Positions 13,110 to 23,607 of a DNA stretch of 64,000 nucleotides are shown piece by piece; within the stretch, counting starts at the first letter, position 1, and each line of letters starts with the position of its first letter. The stretch spans positions 8,563,501 through 8,627,500 of the forward strand of contig OY756945.1 of assembly GCA_963580275.1 (NCBI GenBank), given 5' to 3'. The notes below the pieces were generated by a model that saw only the letters and a program-made list of their open reading frames with translations, had not been told where the DNA came from and made no database searches. This DNA comes from Crataegus laevigata (taxonomy: Eukaryota; Streptophyta; Magnoliopsida; Rosales; Rosaceae). Position numbers and translations under genes: made by a program.

Positions 13110-15475
13110 AACATGTGCTTGGAAGCGTTGTTATATCATTTCTTTAATATTATAACTAGGACGAGCAGTTAGGGTTGTTCCTCACAAGACAAGTGAAGTA
13201 AATCCCATATCCGGAATGTTTTGTACTTTGGTGATGGATTATATTTGAAGCTAGCGTGTGTTACGACAGATATTTACGGTCTCATTGCCACCAAATTTCA
13301 TGTCCTTTTCATGGTAATTGGTGATTAAGTACATGTGCCTGACGAATGAGTATCAATTTTTTGGTCTAACCATCACACGCCGCTACATGGTGTCACCAAT
13401 CTACTTATATTGTTACACGTGTATCTATTTACTATTAGTGATTTATACTCTTTAAGTTCATAAATTTTTAATTTTCTCAACTTCATGTTATATATGATAT
13501 GCAATTAGTAACATCATTTAACAATGTGACCGCCATATTCAAATAAATGTGAGACTGGATTAATTAACTTGGTACGGACCAATTTTAGTAGTCAATGGTG
13601 GCGGCTTTACATGTATAAACATGTAACGTGGATTTGGTGGATATTGATCTTACGTTTCCATATAAATTAAGCAGTATATTCACCTGCTCCTATACTGGCA
13701 ATTTAATTCTTATCATTCTTCTAACCTATCCACGTTAATTATCAATAATTGACTATCTGCTGCCACCTGCGTTGCTTCCCTTGTTAAAGAAAGCAAAATA
13801 TATATTATGCAATGAATGATAAAGAACGAATCAATCGATCGAGTTGAGCTGATGAACCTAAGGCCTCCTCAGCTATATATGTTAGCTGGTGCAGGCAATT
13901 GCTGAAATCACTTCTTTAATCCCTGTCCATATATCTATTAAGCTTCGGGACTAAGAATTAATATATCGGAGTAACAAGGCAAATTAGTAAAGTCTAGTAT
14001 TTCTGTAGCTCTTTATTCGTATCATGGAAAGATGTACCCATAGAGCTTTACACAGTTCATTGGAAACCTATTTAAGAGAATCCGCTTTAGGGTTTCCATA
14101 ATGAAAATTAAAGTTTAAAAAAAAAAGTAGTACTAATTAAAGTGAGGATGCCACATGATAAATCTGTGTTAGCCTGTCATCTACTTTGTAATGGAACTTT
14201 TGAGCATATAAGGTTGGTTATAAGTTAATCTACTTGCTGCCGTTCTTTTTAACTAGAATTGTGATTGTGTAAATTTTAACAGATTGTATTTCGGATTATG
14301 TTCTAGATTTTTGTTATTGGACTTTGTATTCCTTTTAGTTTAGGGCAAAGAATCCCGTTATGTTTACCATAAATAAAGGCAAAAAGTGGCAATAAACTAC
14401 CCCATAGAGATTCTCCAACTCTCTTTTCTCTCTTTCTCATGTGCCGCACCCCTCACTAAAATACGTCTACAACAATATTATGTATTTTTTAAGGGAGAAT
14501 ACTTGCTCCAATTATTACTTTCAAGCATACAAAGAGGTTGGTTATTATGTATCTTTGAAGGAAAAATTGCTCTAATTTATTAATTATTTCTATAATTTAG
14601 GTGGAGATATTCTCATGTGTCACTAGCTAGCTTTATATAGAAATACACAAATAAATGAATATATACAAAATGGTGATACATTACTGGTGATAATACATAT
14701 GCAAATCTTCTCTTGTAGATGGCAATGGAGATGAGAGTTTACTATTGCCTTAGTCACGATTCATGACTGAACTGCATACTTATACAGCAGAGCGAAATTA
14801 CAGCAAGTTTCATTCTCTTTTCAAATTTTGAAATGCAATCCATGTTCTTCTCAAATGTTGGTGAATTTTATTTATTTATTTTTTAATTTTATCAATATGT
14901 AAATGTTAGAGTTGTGATATTTATCCAATGTCTAATTGGTGGACGCCGGGCCATAAGATATAATAATCAACACAACCAGAGCACGTCGATGAAAGTTAGC
15001 CATCAATTGTGTCCGACACTTTGTTGCGTACAAACCACTATTCCGTCTCAATCGAATAATGTTCAAGCCTTATTGATTCGAAACACAAATATATTAAAAA
15101 AATGAAATGACCTAAATAATTTATTTGTCGGAAAAAAATAAAACATTTACGGGATATGCTGTTGAAAGGCTCCCACACCATGGCAGTCCAAATTCATCAC
15201 GACGTGGTAACCAATTTTGACTAACCCTTTTGGAACACGCAACACATGCATGCATTACTAATTATGCAAACAATATTCATACTTACAATTGCAAATTCAA
15301 ACCACCAACTGAATCAAAATGTATACCGGAAGTGATTTTCGCAAACCATTTTTCTCTTCTTACACACTTTTTTTTTTTTATTCTAGCCTTTGTACTGCAG
15401 AAATCAAAAGAGAATACAGAAAGAAAAAAAAAGTATGTGAAAATCATTTCCCAATGTATAGATAGTTAATTGCCT
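13110..15475. other. Intergenic region upstream of peroxidase
   Basis: There is no supported gene. The stretch contains the peroxidase promoter side (about 13022-13900), an LTR-like remnant at about 14255-14450 (listed separately) and AT-rich unassigned DNA. ORFs of 60-80 residues here have no recognisable features. Confidence 0.4.
14255..14450 (+). repeat. Diverged small copia LTR remnant
   Basis: The order 'gtgattgtgtaaat', 'ttgta(t)cttatattcc'-like, 'ataaataaaggca' resembles the copia LTR at 393-610, followed by a CT-rich leader. The similarity is by eye and diverged. No target duplication or partner LTR was seen, so it is probably a solo LTR or fragment. Confidence 0.45.
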
Positions 15476-17522
15476 TCAGTTGACAAAAGCACAATGCTTC
15501 CTTATTTCACCGTTGTTGCCTGTGAGGACTCCAATATTACCCATATTCACCATTGAGACACCAAAATCGTTTAGAAAGGTGGATCCATTAGTGGTGGCTT
15601 GCTTTGTCACGTAGGCTTTTGTCTCATTGTCATCAAGAAGAGGCGAGTCAGACTGGAATACTCCTCTTCTTTTAGCTACAAGATTGTAGTAATCTTCATC
15701 AAAGGTTTTAAAACTTCCAGGATCCATCTCAACCAGGCTAGCTAGTTGTGTCCCCTGGCTTGCATTTTGTCTTCAGCTGAGCTATGTAATTTTTGTCCAA
15801 TTTTGGGTCTGTGTCACCTTTTCCGGTGAAATTATACAGGCGATTCGTGAAGGACAGGCAGTGAGATGTGCCGATTGTGTGTCCTCCTAAGAACAATGAA
15901 GAAAAGAGAGATCATATCATGTTGATTAGGGTTTCATGAAGCAAAAACAAATAGAGAAATAAAACTTGCATGCATGTTAACGTAATAATATTCACCTGAC
16001 AGAACCGCTATCTTTAGCACTTAATATCTTTAGTTCTTAAACCCTTGGCAGCAAATGCCGCTTTGAGTTGAGTTAAGTCAGCAAAAGGAGAAGGTAAGCC
16101 GCTATTGGCCTCTGAGGCTAATGACACTCTTCCATCTCTTCGTCCAGTCGGAACCTCCCAAAATGAGCCATGAACCTGGAAAAATTATATTCACTCATTT
16201 TAAGTCAGATATATGGAATTGACGTTTGTTTTTTTATACAAACGATAGTGAGGGATGGGGAATCGAAGATCTCGGGTGCAGGAAAATATCACTGACCAGT
16301 AGAACTACAATCCCCTTACACCCGATGTCCCTTTTTTAATTTAAAGAAACATCCATTCTTAATCTAATAATATATTTAATAAATATTGATTTATGTGGAA
16401 TGAGTTTAATTTGTACCATTCTAACTGCATCACAAGCTACCAAGGCCAAGATATCAGCACAAGAAACAACACCAGGACACTTCTCTTCTACTGCAGATTT
16501 TACTGCATCTATGACATCCCTCTTAAGCTCTGGTTGGGGATTGCTTCTTTCTCAGCTTGACTTTTGATGTGGAATTCAATAGCACAGAACCATCACATCC
16601 CTGAAAATTAAAATTTAAGGGAATTAGTTGTAAGATATTTCTGAAATCATAAGAAGAACAACAACAAGACATTAGGATCACGGGTTTGATAAAACAAAAT
16701 TACAATAAATCAATTACAATTTACTTATCTTTGGAATACAGAAGACATGACTCTTGCGGATGACAAGGGAGTCTTCTACTTTCAACAAGCGGAAGTGTTC
16801 CAGCAATAATAGGGTTTGCTCGGAATGGAATGTGTCTATTGTGAAAGCAGGGACACCCTTAATATATAGTGATTAGGGTTCCTCCAATTCCGCCTATTAT
16901 AGTAATTAGAGGAATACACCAAATCACCATTTATTCTTAATGTTGTCCCACCAAGGCATGTACAATATGTCTTACTTAATTAGGGTTTCAATTAGTCAAC
17001 TAAATATATCATGGTTCCATGATTCTTGCTAACCAATATTCAATCACGTTAAAAGCCAAATATCTTGAAGATCAAGTTATTTGTCTTTCAAGTAATTCGA
17101 TTCATAATAATTGACAACTCAACATGAGTCTTACATTAGTTACTTTGCAAAATTCGGTAACTAGCAATTGTTGTGCCAACAAAAAAAAAATAATTCAAAC
17201 AGTTTTCAACAGAAGTTCTTGTGTCATTAGCAGGACTTAGTGGATTACTTAGGAGACAAGTAACACAACTAAAGGACATATCACTTACCCTAACAAAACT
17301 ATCATGAAAATGCATCCTTAGAATATGTGCAGCAAGAGTTGGTGATCTATATATATTGATGAGTAGTCCCTGCCACAATAGCCTCTAAATCGGCGCATAT
17401 TTTTTTTAGTAGAACCCGACTTTCAATTTCTGCGCATTGCTTGAGTCTAAGGCCAACAAGGCAATTAGAACTTGAAGAAGCAAGATTGAGATGAGCTTTG
17501 AAAAGCCTTTGTCTTTAGAGAT
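15476..17522 (-). pseudogene. Decayed class III peroxidase paralogue
   Basis: The four-exon plan of the neighbouring peroxidase is recognisable: exon 1 about 17522-17299, exon 2 about 16601-16418, exon 3 about 16178-16015, exon 4 15886-15476. Defects visible by eye: the expected start codon reads ATC at 17522-17520; an in-frame stop follows KLKVGFY; the distal motif is MHFHDSFVR, with Ser replacing a conserved Cys; exon 2 has frameshifts around SQAEKEAIPNQ; exon 3 has a 16-bp tandem duplication (repeat of CTAAAGATA spaced by TTAAGTG) that shifts the frame; exon 4 has a frameshift before VEMDPGSFKTFD. The C-terminal exon still reads through ..GEIRKHCAFVN. A SINE lies in intron 2 (about 16225-16325). 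It is probably a tandem duplicate of 11330-12948 or of a related gene, now non-functional. Confidence 0.9.
16225..16325 (-). mobile_element. tRNA-derived SINE in pseudogene intron
   Basis: Read on the minus strand, TAGTTCTACTGGTCAGTG resembles a tRNA box A, and TCTTCGATTCCCCA some 35 bp later resembles box B. A T-run at the plus-strand left end corresponds to the A-rich tail. The target duplication is not clear. It sits between exons 2 and 3 of the decayed peroxidase. Confidence 0.6.
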
Positions 17523-17893
17523 GGATTGAATTGAAACCAGACATGTCTGGTTTTATAATTATGTTTAGGCCTATGAACTTGCCATCGTAAAGTTATTTTA
17601 TGAACGTTATATTATCAAAAACGTTAATTAAGGCCTTCAAGGCTTCACCAAACAATCGAGTTGACAACGTCTTCATAATTTTTTTTTTAAATAAATAAGA
17701 ACTGAAAAACGAGTTGACAAATGTGTAAGGATATAGACAGTGGCTAGGATCATGCCATCTGTCTAAAGATTGTAGATCTTAGTTAGATAGTTAGTTAGAG
17801 AGTTAGTCTTCTATATAAATACATCATTGTAATAGCTTGAAGATTAAGAAAGATTAATACAAAAGTTTACAGCTTCTCTCTCTAAAAATCTTG

Positions 17894-17960
<67 letters not shown>

Positions 17961-18074
17961 GTTCTTGAATTCTGATCTTCTCCTTCGATCATCCTCTGTC
18001 TACATTAACAAAATGATGGAAAGAAATAATAAACAAGTAATATATTAAAGAAATAGAAGAATAAAGCTCGACCC
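17523..18074. other. Intergenic with (CT)n microsatellite
   Basis: A long uninterrupted CT tract occupies about 17900-17958. Upstream, about 17770-17880 ('tagttagatagttagttag', 'ctatataaatacatcattg') looks like an LTR end or a promoter followed by a CT-rich leader, but no partner was found. No gene was recognised. Confidence 0.45.
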
Positions 18075-19329
18075 CTATGATGCATGTACACGGACACGGA
18101 TATGGGGATACGATACGACACGACACAGGGATATGTCAAATTTCTAAAAATAAGGACACGATACGGCAAGGATACGGCAATTAAAAATAATATAAATAAA
18201 TAAATATATCTAAATATTATAAAATAAGCATTCAAATATACTATTCAGGTTCAAATTTATTTCGATAAACTTCAAACATTTAGAAAGATAATCCACTAAA
18301 CAGCTAAATTAGTCTTCCAACTTGAGAAACTAAAAAGAACATCCAAACGACTTAAAAAATAAAAAGAAAGAGTCCCTCATTCTTGAACTAACTTTTTCAT
18401 TTCTGCAAGAGCTTCATCAGTAACCTTATTGCAAGAGACGATCCCATTTCTAGACATTTTTAACAAATGAAACTTGACCCTAGAGTAGGATCCTCTGAAA
18501 ATCTTTTGACAATAGTTGCATTGAAACACAGTACATCGTCTTCCATTTTCCACTCTTTTGAGATTTTTGACATCCACAACGGAGCATTATAATTTTCAAC
18601 AATCTCATCCACATTAGCATTATCATTCGCATGATTATCAGGGTGATTCATTTTCCTAAATTAACAAACATATCAACAATAGTATATTAAGCTAACAGAT
18701 TATATACAAAAAGCACAATAATATATTAATATATTATAATATACAAAATACAATAATAATATTATATACAAAAAGCAAAGCTGCAAAAGCTACAGAGTCA
18801 TTGAATCAGACTAGTAAAAGCAAAAGAGCTTTTAGCTTCGAGAAAACAGAAAAGCAGGCTTTTAGTTTCAAAGATGGCGCTTGGCCTTGGGAATCAGATT
18901 GAGCTTCAAAATTAACAAAGTGAAAACGAAATCTCTCACCAGCAGTTGCAGACGGAGACGATAGACAGAGACGACGATCAGTTGCAGAAGACAAGTTTGA
19001 TTTCTAAGGTAAATCCGAATTTTATACCCAAACCGTTTTGGTTTTTAGTCCAACAATCGTTTCAATTTAGCTAATTTGAATCAATCACGATTCTGTGCGG
19101 ATTTATTTGATTTTTTCTTTCTGATTATCCTTTGTTTTAGTTTGAAACGTATTCGAAAAGTATGATACGCGTATCTCGACAGTATGATACGCATATCTCA
19201 TCAATAAACAATGTATCCCTTCACTCCAATACGTATCGGGCGCGTATCCACTCGTATCCTCAGCGTATCTGTATCCCTGCGTGTCAGATATGGGATACGC
19301 TGGCTTCCCCCCATGTCCATGCATCGTAG
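18075..19329 (-). mobile_element. hAT-like non-autonomous element with BED finger remnant
   Basis: The ends are inverted: left CTATGATGCATGTACA, right (reverse strand) CTACGATGCATGGACA. The 8 bp outside are CTCGACCC (18067-18074) and CTTGACCT (19330-19337), an imperfect 8-bp duplication with two mismatches, as expected for an old hAT insertion. Both subterminal regions are crowded with GATACG/CGTATC motifs, which I infer to be transposase-binding repeats. The interior keeps only a BED-finger fragment on the minus strand (18377-18651); the catalytic part is missing, so the element is an internal-deletion derivative. Confidence 0.65.
18377..18651 (-). pseudogene. BED zinc-finger fragment of hAT-type transposase
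   Basis: Two overlapping frames join near 18570. The upstream frame reads MNHPDNHANDNANVDEIVEN..APLW. The downstream frame has CNYCQKIFRGSYSRVKFHLL, a C-x2-C..H BED-like finger, then SRNGIVSC and a short alpha-helical tail ending LVQE. The frameshift and the absence of any downstream catalytic or dimerisation domain mean it is not an active transposase. A BED finger fits DNA binding at hAT ends. Confidence 0.65.
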
Positions 19330-19410
19330 CTTGACCTTAATTTCTCTGCAAATGCCCCCTTTCCATATTCTTATTATTTCCAAACCTACTTTCAGCCTTC
19401 CTGATACCCT

Positions 19411-19664
19411 AGGATAGTGCTATTCACATGCTCATTCTTACCTTCCCATACTTTTGTTAATTTTTTGTCATTAATCTTCTTTAATTCATTCGATCCGACA
19501 GCCAAAACTTAAGAATGTATGTGAATTCACATGCTCATTCTTACCTTCCCATACTTTTGTTAACTTTTTGTCATTAATCTTCTTCAATTCATTCGATCCG
19601 ACAACCAAAACTTGAGAACGTATGTGAAAAATAAAAATGGGTCTGTGGATAGCATCACTACCCT
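19411..19664. mobile_element. MITE with internal 103-bp tandem duplication
   Basis: The ends are AGGATAGTGCTATTCACA and, reversed from the right, AGGGTAGTGATGCTATCCACA. The interior holds two tandem copies (19422-19524 and 19525-19627) of a 103-bp unit starting ATTCACATGCTCATTC, differing at only a few positions. A related, simpler element is at 61613-61754. No clean target duplication was found here. Confidence 0.6.
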
Positions 19665-19876
19665 AAAATATCTCAATTGCAACATCTAATATGTTTGTAG
19701 CTTTCATCTTCGCCATCCAAATAGAAGCGAACAAATTCTCTCGCACAGCCAGTTGAAGGCAACAGAAAATTACAGTTAAAGAAAGAAAACACTTGGCTCT
19801 TTATATGCAAGGAGCAATTCCTCTTTACGAATCACAATTTTTCATATTTTTAATAAGTTAGTTTGGTATATGTCAG

Positions 19877-20925
19877 TGTAAACACGAAAATTTCCTGAAA
19901 ACAACAAGAACAACGTATACAAAATAATATTTGTATTTGATGATTTTGGGTTAAAATCTCTATTTGTTCCTCTGATTTGATCTACGTAAGACTTTGATTT
20001 GTGAGCTTGATCCAAGGGCCGTCGAGGCTTTGATCTTGGATGAATATGGGGAAGTTTCTTCAAGGGCCGTTGGGCTTGATCTTGAAGTTTTGGTGGATGA
20101 ATGTTTCTTCAGGGGGCCTTTTGGGCTTGATCTTGAAGTTGGATGAATGGATCTTCAGGGGCCGTTGGGGCTTGATCCTGAAGTTGGATGAACGTTGAAC
20201 GTTGAACGGATCTTCAAGGGCTTTTGGGCTTGTTCTTGAAGATGGATGAACGACGAACGAAGAACGATAAACGATGGATGAACGTTGCTTCAAGGGCCGT
20301 CGGGGCTTGATTTTGAAGAACGGATGAACGGATCTTCAAGGGCCTTTGGGGCTTGATCTTGAAGGCGGATGAACGGATGAACGATGAATGGATCTTCAAA
20401 GGCTTTTGGGCTTGATCTTGAAGAACAGTTGTATTGATCCAAGGGCCGTCGGGGCTTGATCTTGGATGAAGAATCGGCACGTGACCAAAGTGCTTGCTGA
20501 TTCTTCAAAGGTTTTGGCGAAGTTTCTTCAAGGGCTGTTGGGCTTGATCTCGAAGGTGGATGAGCGTTTCTTCAAGGGTCGTTGGGGCTTGATCTCGAAG
20601 AACGATGAACGAAGAACGATGAACGAACTTCAAGAGAATTCTCTTCCAATTTGGGAGTAGAGAAATGTATTTGTGAATTGGTGAAATGAAATGAATAGAA
20701 TGGCTTCCTATTTATAGAATTCCAAAACTTGATTTTTGGATTTAAATAATTAGATGAAATAAGTCGTTTCTGCCAGGTGTTGACACGTGTCCTGTTTGAT
20801 GGCTTTTCTGACTCTTTTCGATTTTTAGTTGAGTCATACGCTACATGTAAAATTTATGTGACACGTGAGCGTTGAAATTTTAATTATTGGTCAACATTTA
20901 TTTTACCGAAATTTCAATGTCTACA
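19877..20925 (-). repeat. Solo LTR, family with internal minisatellite (copy A)
   Basis: In sense orientation (minus) it begins TGTAGACATTGAAATTTC and ends TTTTCGTGTTTACA. Flanking bases are GTCAG (19872-19876) and ATCAG (20926-20930), a 5-bp target duplication with one mismatch. No gag or primer-binding sequence adjoins it, so it is a solo LTR. The central part is a degenerate minisatellite on the theme CTTGAAGATCAAGCCC..GGCCC. The orientation is set by the copy at 30817-31925, which is followed by a primer-binding region and gag. Confidence 0.85.
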
Positions 20926-20930
20926 ATCAG

Positions 20931-21690
20931 CTTGTAATTACAATAAGTCTTAGCGTTGAGGATGTCAATTAAGCAGTTTTCGTTAAGAGATACTAGCAAA
21001 TGAAGCTTTGCTTGTGTTTCTTAAATGGAGGTAGAGGTGATTTTGAAAGCATCCCTTCCCTCTCAAAATTTATAAACGGGAAATGATTTTCATAAACTTT
21101 TTTTTTTTACTTGGACACTCTTATTTATTTCAGACTTTTGCATTAAAGGCTAAAAGAATATAATTGTGTAAAAGGAGAAAATGAATTTGCGTAAGTCATT
21201 TCCCTTTATAGAATTAAGTATAATCAACCAAAATTGATGCCATTTGGTCAGGGAAAAAAACCGAGACCAATTCAAAGCATTAAAAACTTCCCACATGTTA
21301 ATTAAAAAAAATCGATTGCTTGCACATCACTATTAGAATCAAATTAAACACTAAATATATAGATATAGGTTATATTTGTGCTAGCTACCTCTTTCATGCA
21401 TATGATCTCAGGGCATTCACATAAGGAACCACGCGTTATTCGATAATACAACTTGCACATTAGACACTATTTAATTTCCCATGACGCAAATGAAGTTTCA
21501 TGACAATCACAAACAAAGATATGGTTTTGATCATTATATATATGTGCGTGTGTGTGCGTGTGTATGTAACTTCCTCTGAAATAATGTTACGCACACGTAT
21601 ATGTTAAATAAAGATTGGCCATGACTCTTCAAATCACTAACTAATTATTAATACTTTGGGTGGCTAACTAATATGTTACAATATTACATA
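20931..21690. other. AT-rich intergenic DNA
   Basis: No gene or recognisable repeat family was seen, apart from a short GT-rich alternating run at about 21535-21570. Confidence 0.4.
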
Positions 21691-21699
21691 ATAATAGAC

Positions 21700-22260
21700 A
21701 TACGGTAATTCATAGACATACATCGTAGAACATTTGGGTTCTATAGACATGTATTGAATTAATTAATAGTGACCTACAGTCCATTAATCTGATAATTAAT
21801 TCAAAATTATTGACCTGAAGATCAGTTTTGGACATTAACGATTCAATAATTTATTTTTCTACTTTGAACCGTAAACATCTTTTTTTAGTCCCGAAGCTCT
21901 CACACTTGAGTTCCCAAAGCAACTCAAATCCACTACACTTAAATCAGCATATTGCATTCTGTGTTCTTGCATGAACCTCTCCTTTATGAACTAATCGTTC
22001 ATAAAACAAAATTGAACTTGCAATTTCATATTTAGTACCTTTGGGCTGGGGGCTTCAGGCTCGTGAACACTCTATAAGGCCTAAAGCCTGGGTTGTCTAG
22101 CATGAGCAGCAAAGCCCAAGGGGCTGCTGTCGTGTGGTCCAAGGCATCCAACGACCCCGTTCCCATATTTGCTCCATGCGGCTGGGCTGCAAACTAGTTG
22201 CAGTGGTCTGTGATGGTGCCTACGACGGCGAGCCGAGCCATGCCACATCAAATTCCCCCC
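21700..22260 (-). repeat. Copia leader fragment, inverted
   Basis: On the minus strand, phrases such as 'gcagcccagcc', 'gcctgaagccc', 'catgtctatagaaccc..gttctac' recur in the same order as in the copia leader at about 2820-4000 ('gtctattagaaccta..gttctac'). Identity is low and the boundaries are approximate. There is no coding sequence; a 60-residue ORF here is incidental. Confidence 0.45.
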
Positions 22261-22632
22261 CAAAAAAAAATCAACATATATAGGGTTTGAAAAACCATAT
22301 ATAAATCGCTTCTAATTTATTTAGATGCTTTGACTCACAAATTCCACATTGCAAAATAATTGCGTAATGCATGAAATGTGTGTGTATATATATATATATT
22401 AACAAATATATGAAACATATACAATAAATATATCAGAAGGAAAATATAAATATAGGGGGTTCATGCATCATGGGGAATGTTTTCATGCTTCGTGGGCGTT
22501 TCAAGTATCTTACTTTATTTTAAGCGTACCTGATTGGCAGAAAACAAAGAAAAGCTTTTGAATTTTGTAGAAAAAAACCTCCTCCTATGATCCTTCATTT
22601 CCTTAGCTTATGGCAAGAGCATGCTGGTAATG

Positions 22633-22893
22633 TGTTGTAGGCCTATTGGACTGAACTGTATTTAGGACTAGAGAGGGCAGTGGCAAGAGAGAGAAGAGAA
22701 AGATTTAATTGTGAGGTGTGTGTTGTATCACCTCATTGTACCTTTATTTATAGGAGTAGGATAAGTTAAATCCTTACTCTTATAGGATTACAACTCTAAT
22801 AGGGTATTAACTACTAAAGCGAATATTTCAAGATATCCCTAGATACACTAAGATTTACGCAATCACATTCATATTCTAAATATGATTGCAACA
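22633..22893 (-). repeat. Solo LTR, small copia-type, ends TGTTG..CAACA
   Basis: On the minus strand it runs TGTTGCAATCATATTTAG to GCCTACAACA, a 261-bp unit with perfect 5-bp terminal inverted repeats. It has a TATAAATAAAGG box and a CT-rich leader, organised like the copia LTR at 393. The flanks TAATG and AAGGG do not match; the right side abuts the MITE at 22895, so the original flank may have been lost. Confidence 0.6.
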
Positions 22894-22894
22894 A

Positions 22895-23149
22895 GGGTGT
22901 ATTAATTGAAGTTTTAAGAAATTTTAATTCTTTTTATAAATTTAGGAGTATTTGATTAAGATTCCAAGCAATTCTCTGAAAACTTAGGTATATTCAATTG
23001 AAACTTTAAAGAAAATTATAACATTCGAGGTGTATAGCATGTGGTTCAATATCTTAGTACACAGAGTGTTAGATTTATACCATGTGTCCAGGGTTCAAAA
23101 CTACCTCTTTCCTTAATTATTGTAGTAGTTGCGAACCCTTCCCATCTCT

Positions 23150-23185
<36 letters not shown>

Positions 23186-23377
23186 TTAACATTTTAGGTG
23201 TAGTTAATTAGAAATTGATTTTAAAAGATTTTAAAAAGTTCAGGAATTCAATGGAATTAAAGAGATTTCGTACAGTATTTTAAATAGAAAGCATCTATAT
23301 AAATCAATTAAACTTGGTCAAAATTCATAGATTTATAAATCTATTAAAGTATCTCAAAATCTCAATTGAATACACCC
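22895..23377. mobile_element. MITE, second copy, carrying a SINE
   Basis: The ends are GGGTGTATTAATTG and, reversed, GGGTGTATTCAATTG, with the same internal theme as 10650-11071 (for example 'ttagaaattgatttt'). It is interrupted at 23035-23186 by a SINE. Without the insert the length would be about 315 bp. Confidence 0.75.
23035..23186 (+). mobile_element. tRNA-derived SINE inserted in MITE
   Basis: It starts TAGCATGTGGTTCAATATCT (box A-like), has GGGTTCAAAAC about 45 bp further on (box B-like), and ends in an (AAT)n tail. The flanking sequences TAACATTCGAGGTGTA (23019-23034) and TAACATTTTAGGTGTA (23187-23202) are a 16-bp target duplication with two mismatches. The paralogous MITE at 10650 has the uninserted site near 10829-10845 (TAACATTCCAGTGTA). 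Confidence 0.85.
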
Positions 23378-23462
23378 TACAACGAGATGCGAAAAAAATG
23401 AGAAGAGCAAGTATCTGTATTTTAATTCGAGTAATGTTAGATAGACTAAATTTTTAGAATAC

Positions 23463-23607
23463 TGTAAACACGAAAATTTCCTGAAAACAACAAGAACACG
23501 TATACAAAATAATATTTGTATATGATGATTTTGGGTTACAATCTCTATTTGTTCCTCTGATTCGACCATCGGTCAACATTTTATTTACCAAAATTTCAAT
23601 GTCTACA
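23463..23607 (-). repeat. Shrunken solo LTR of the minisatellite family (copy B)
   Basis: Both LTR ends are present (TGTAAACACGAAAATTTCC at left and TTTCAATGTCTACA at right), but only 145 bp remain because the minisatellite and promoter part are deleted. The flanks AATAC and AATGC form a 5-bp target duplication with one mismatch, so it is an independent insertion rather than the far LTR of the gypsy element at 29299-31925. Confidence 0.75.

Noticed and set aside
20060..20660. Several 64-88-codon ORFs with repeated IKPQRP-like text (also 31136-31661, 50799-51433)
   Set aside because: The peptides are translations of the LTR minisatellite and change with its unit number.
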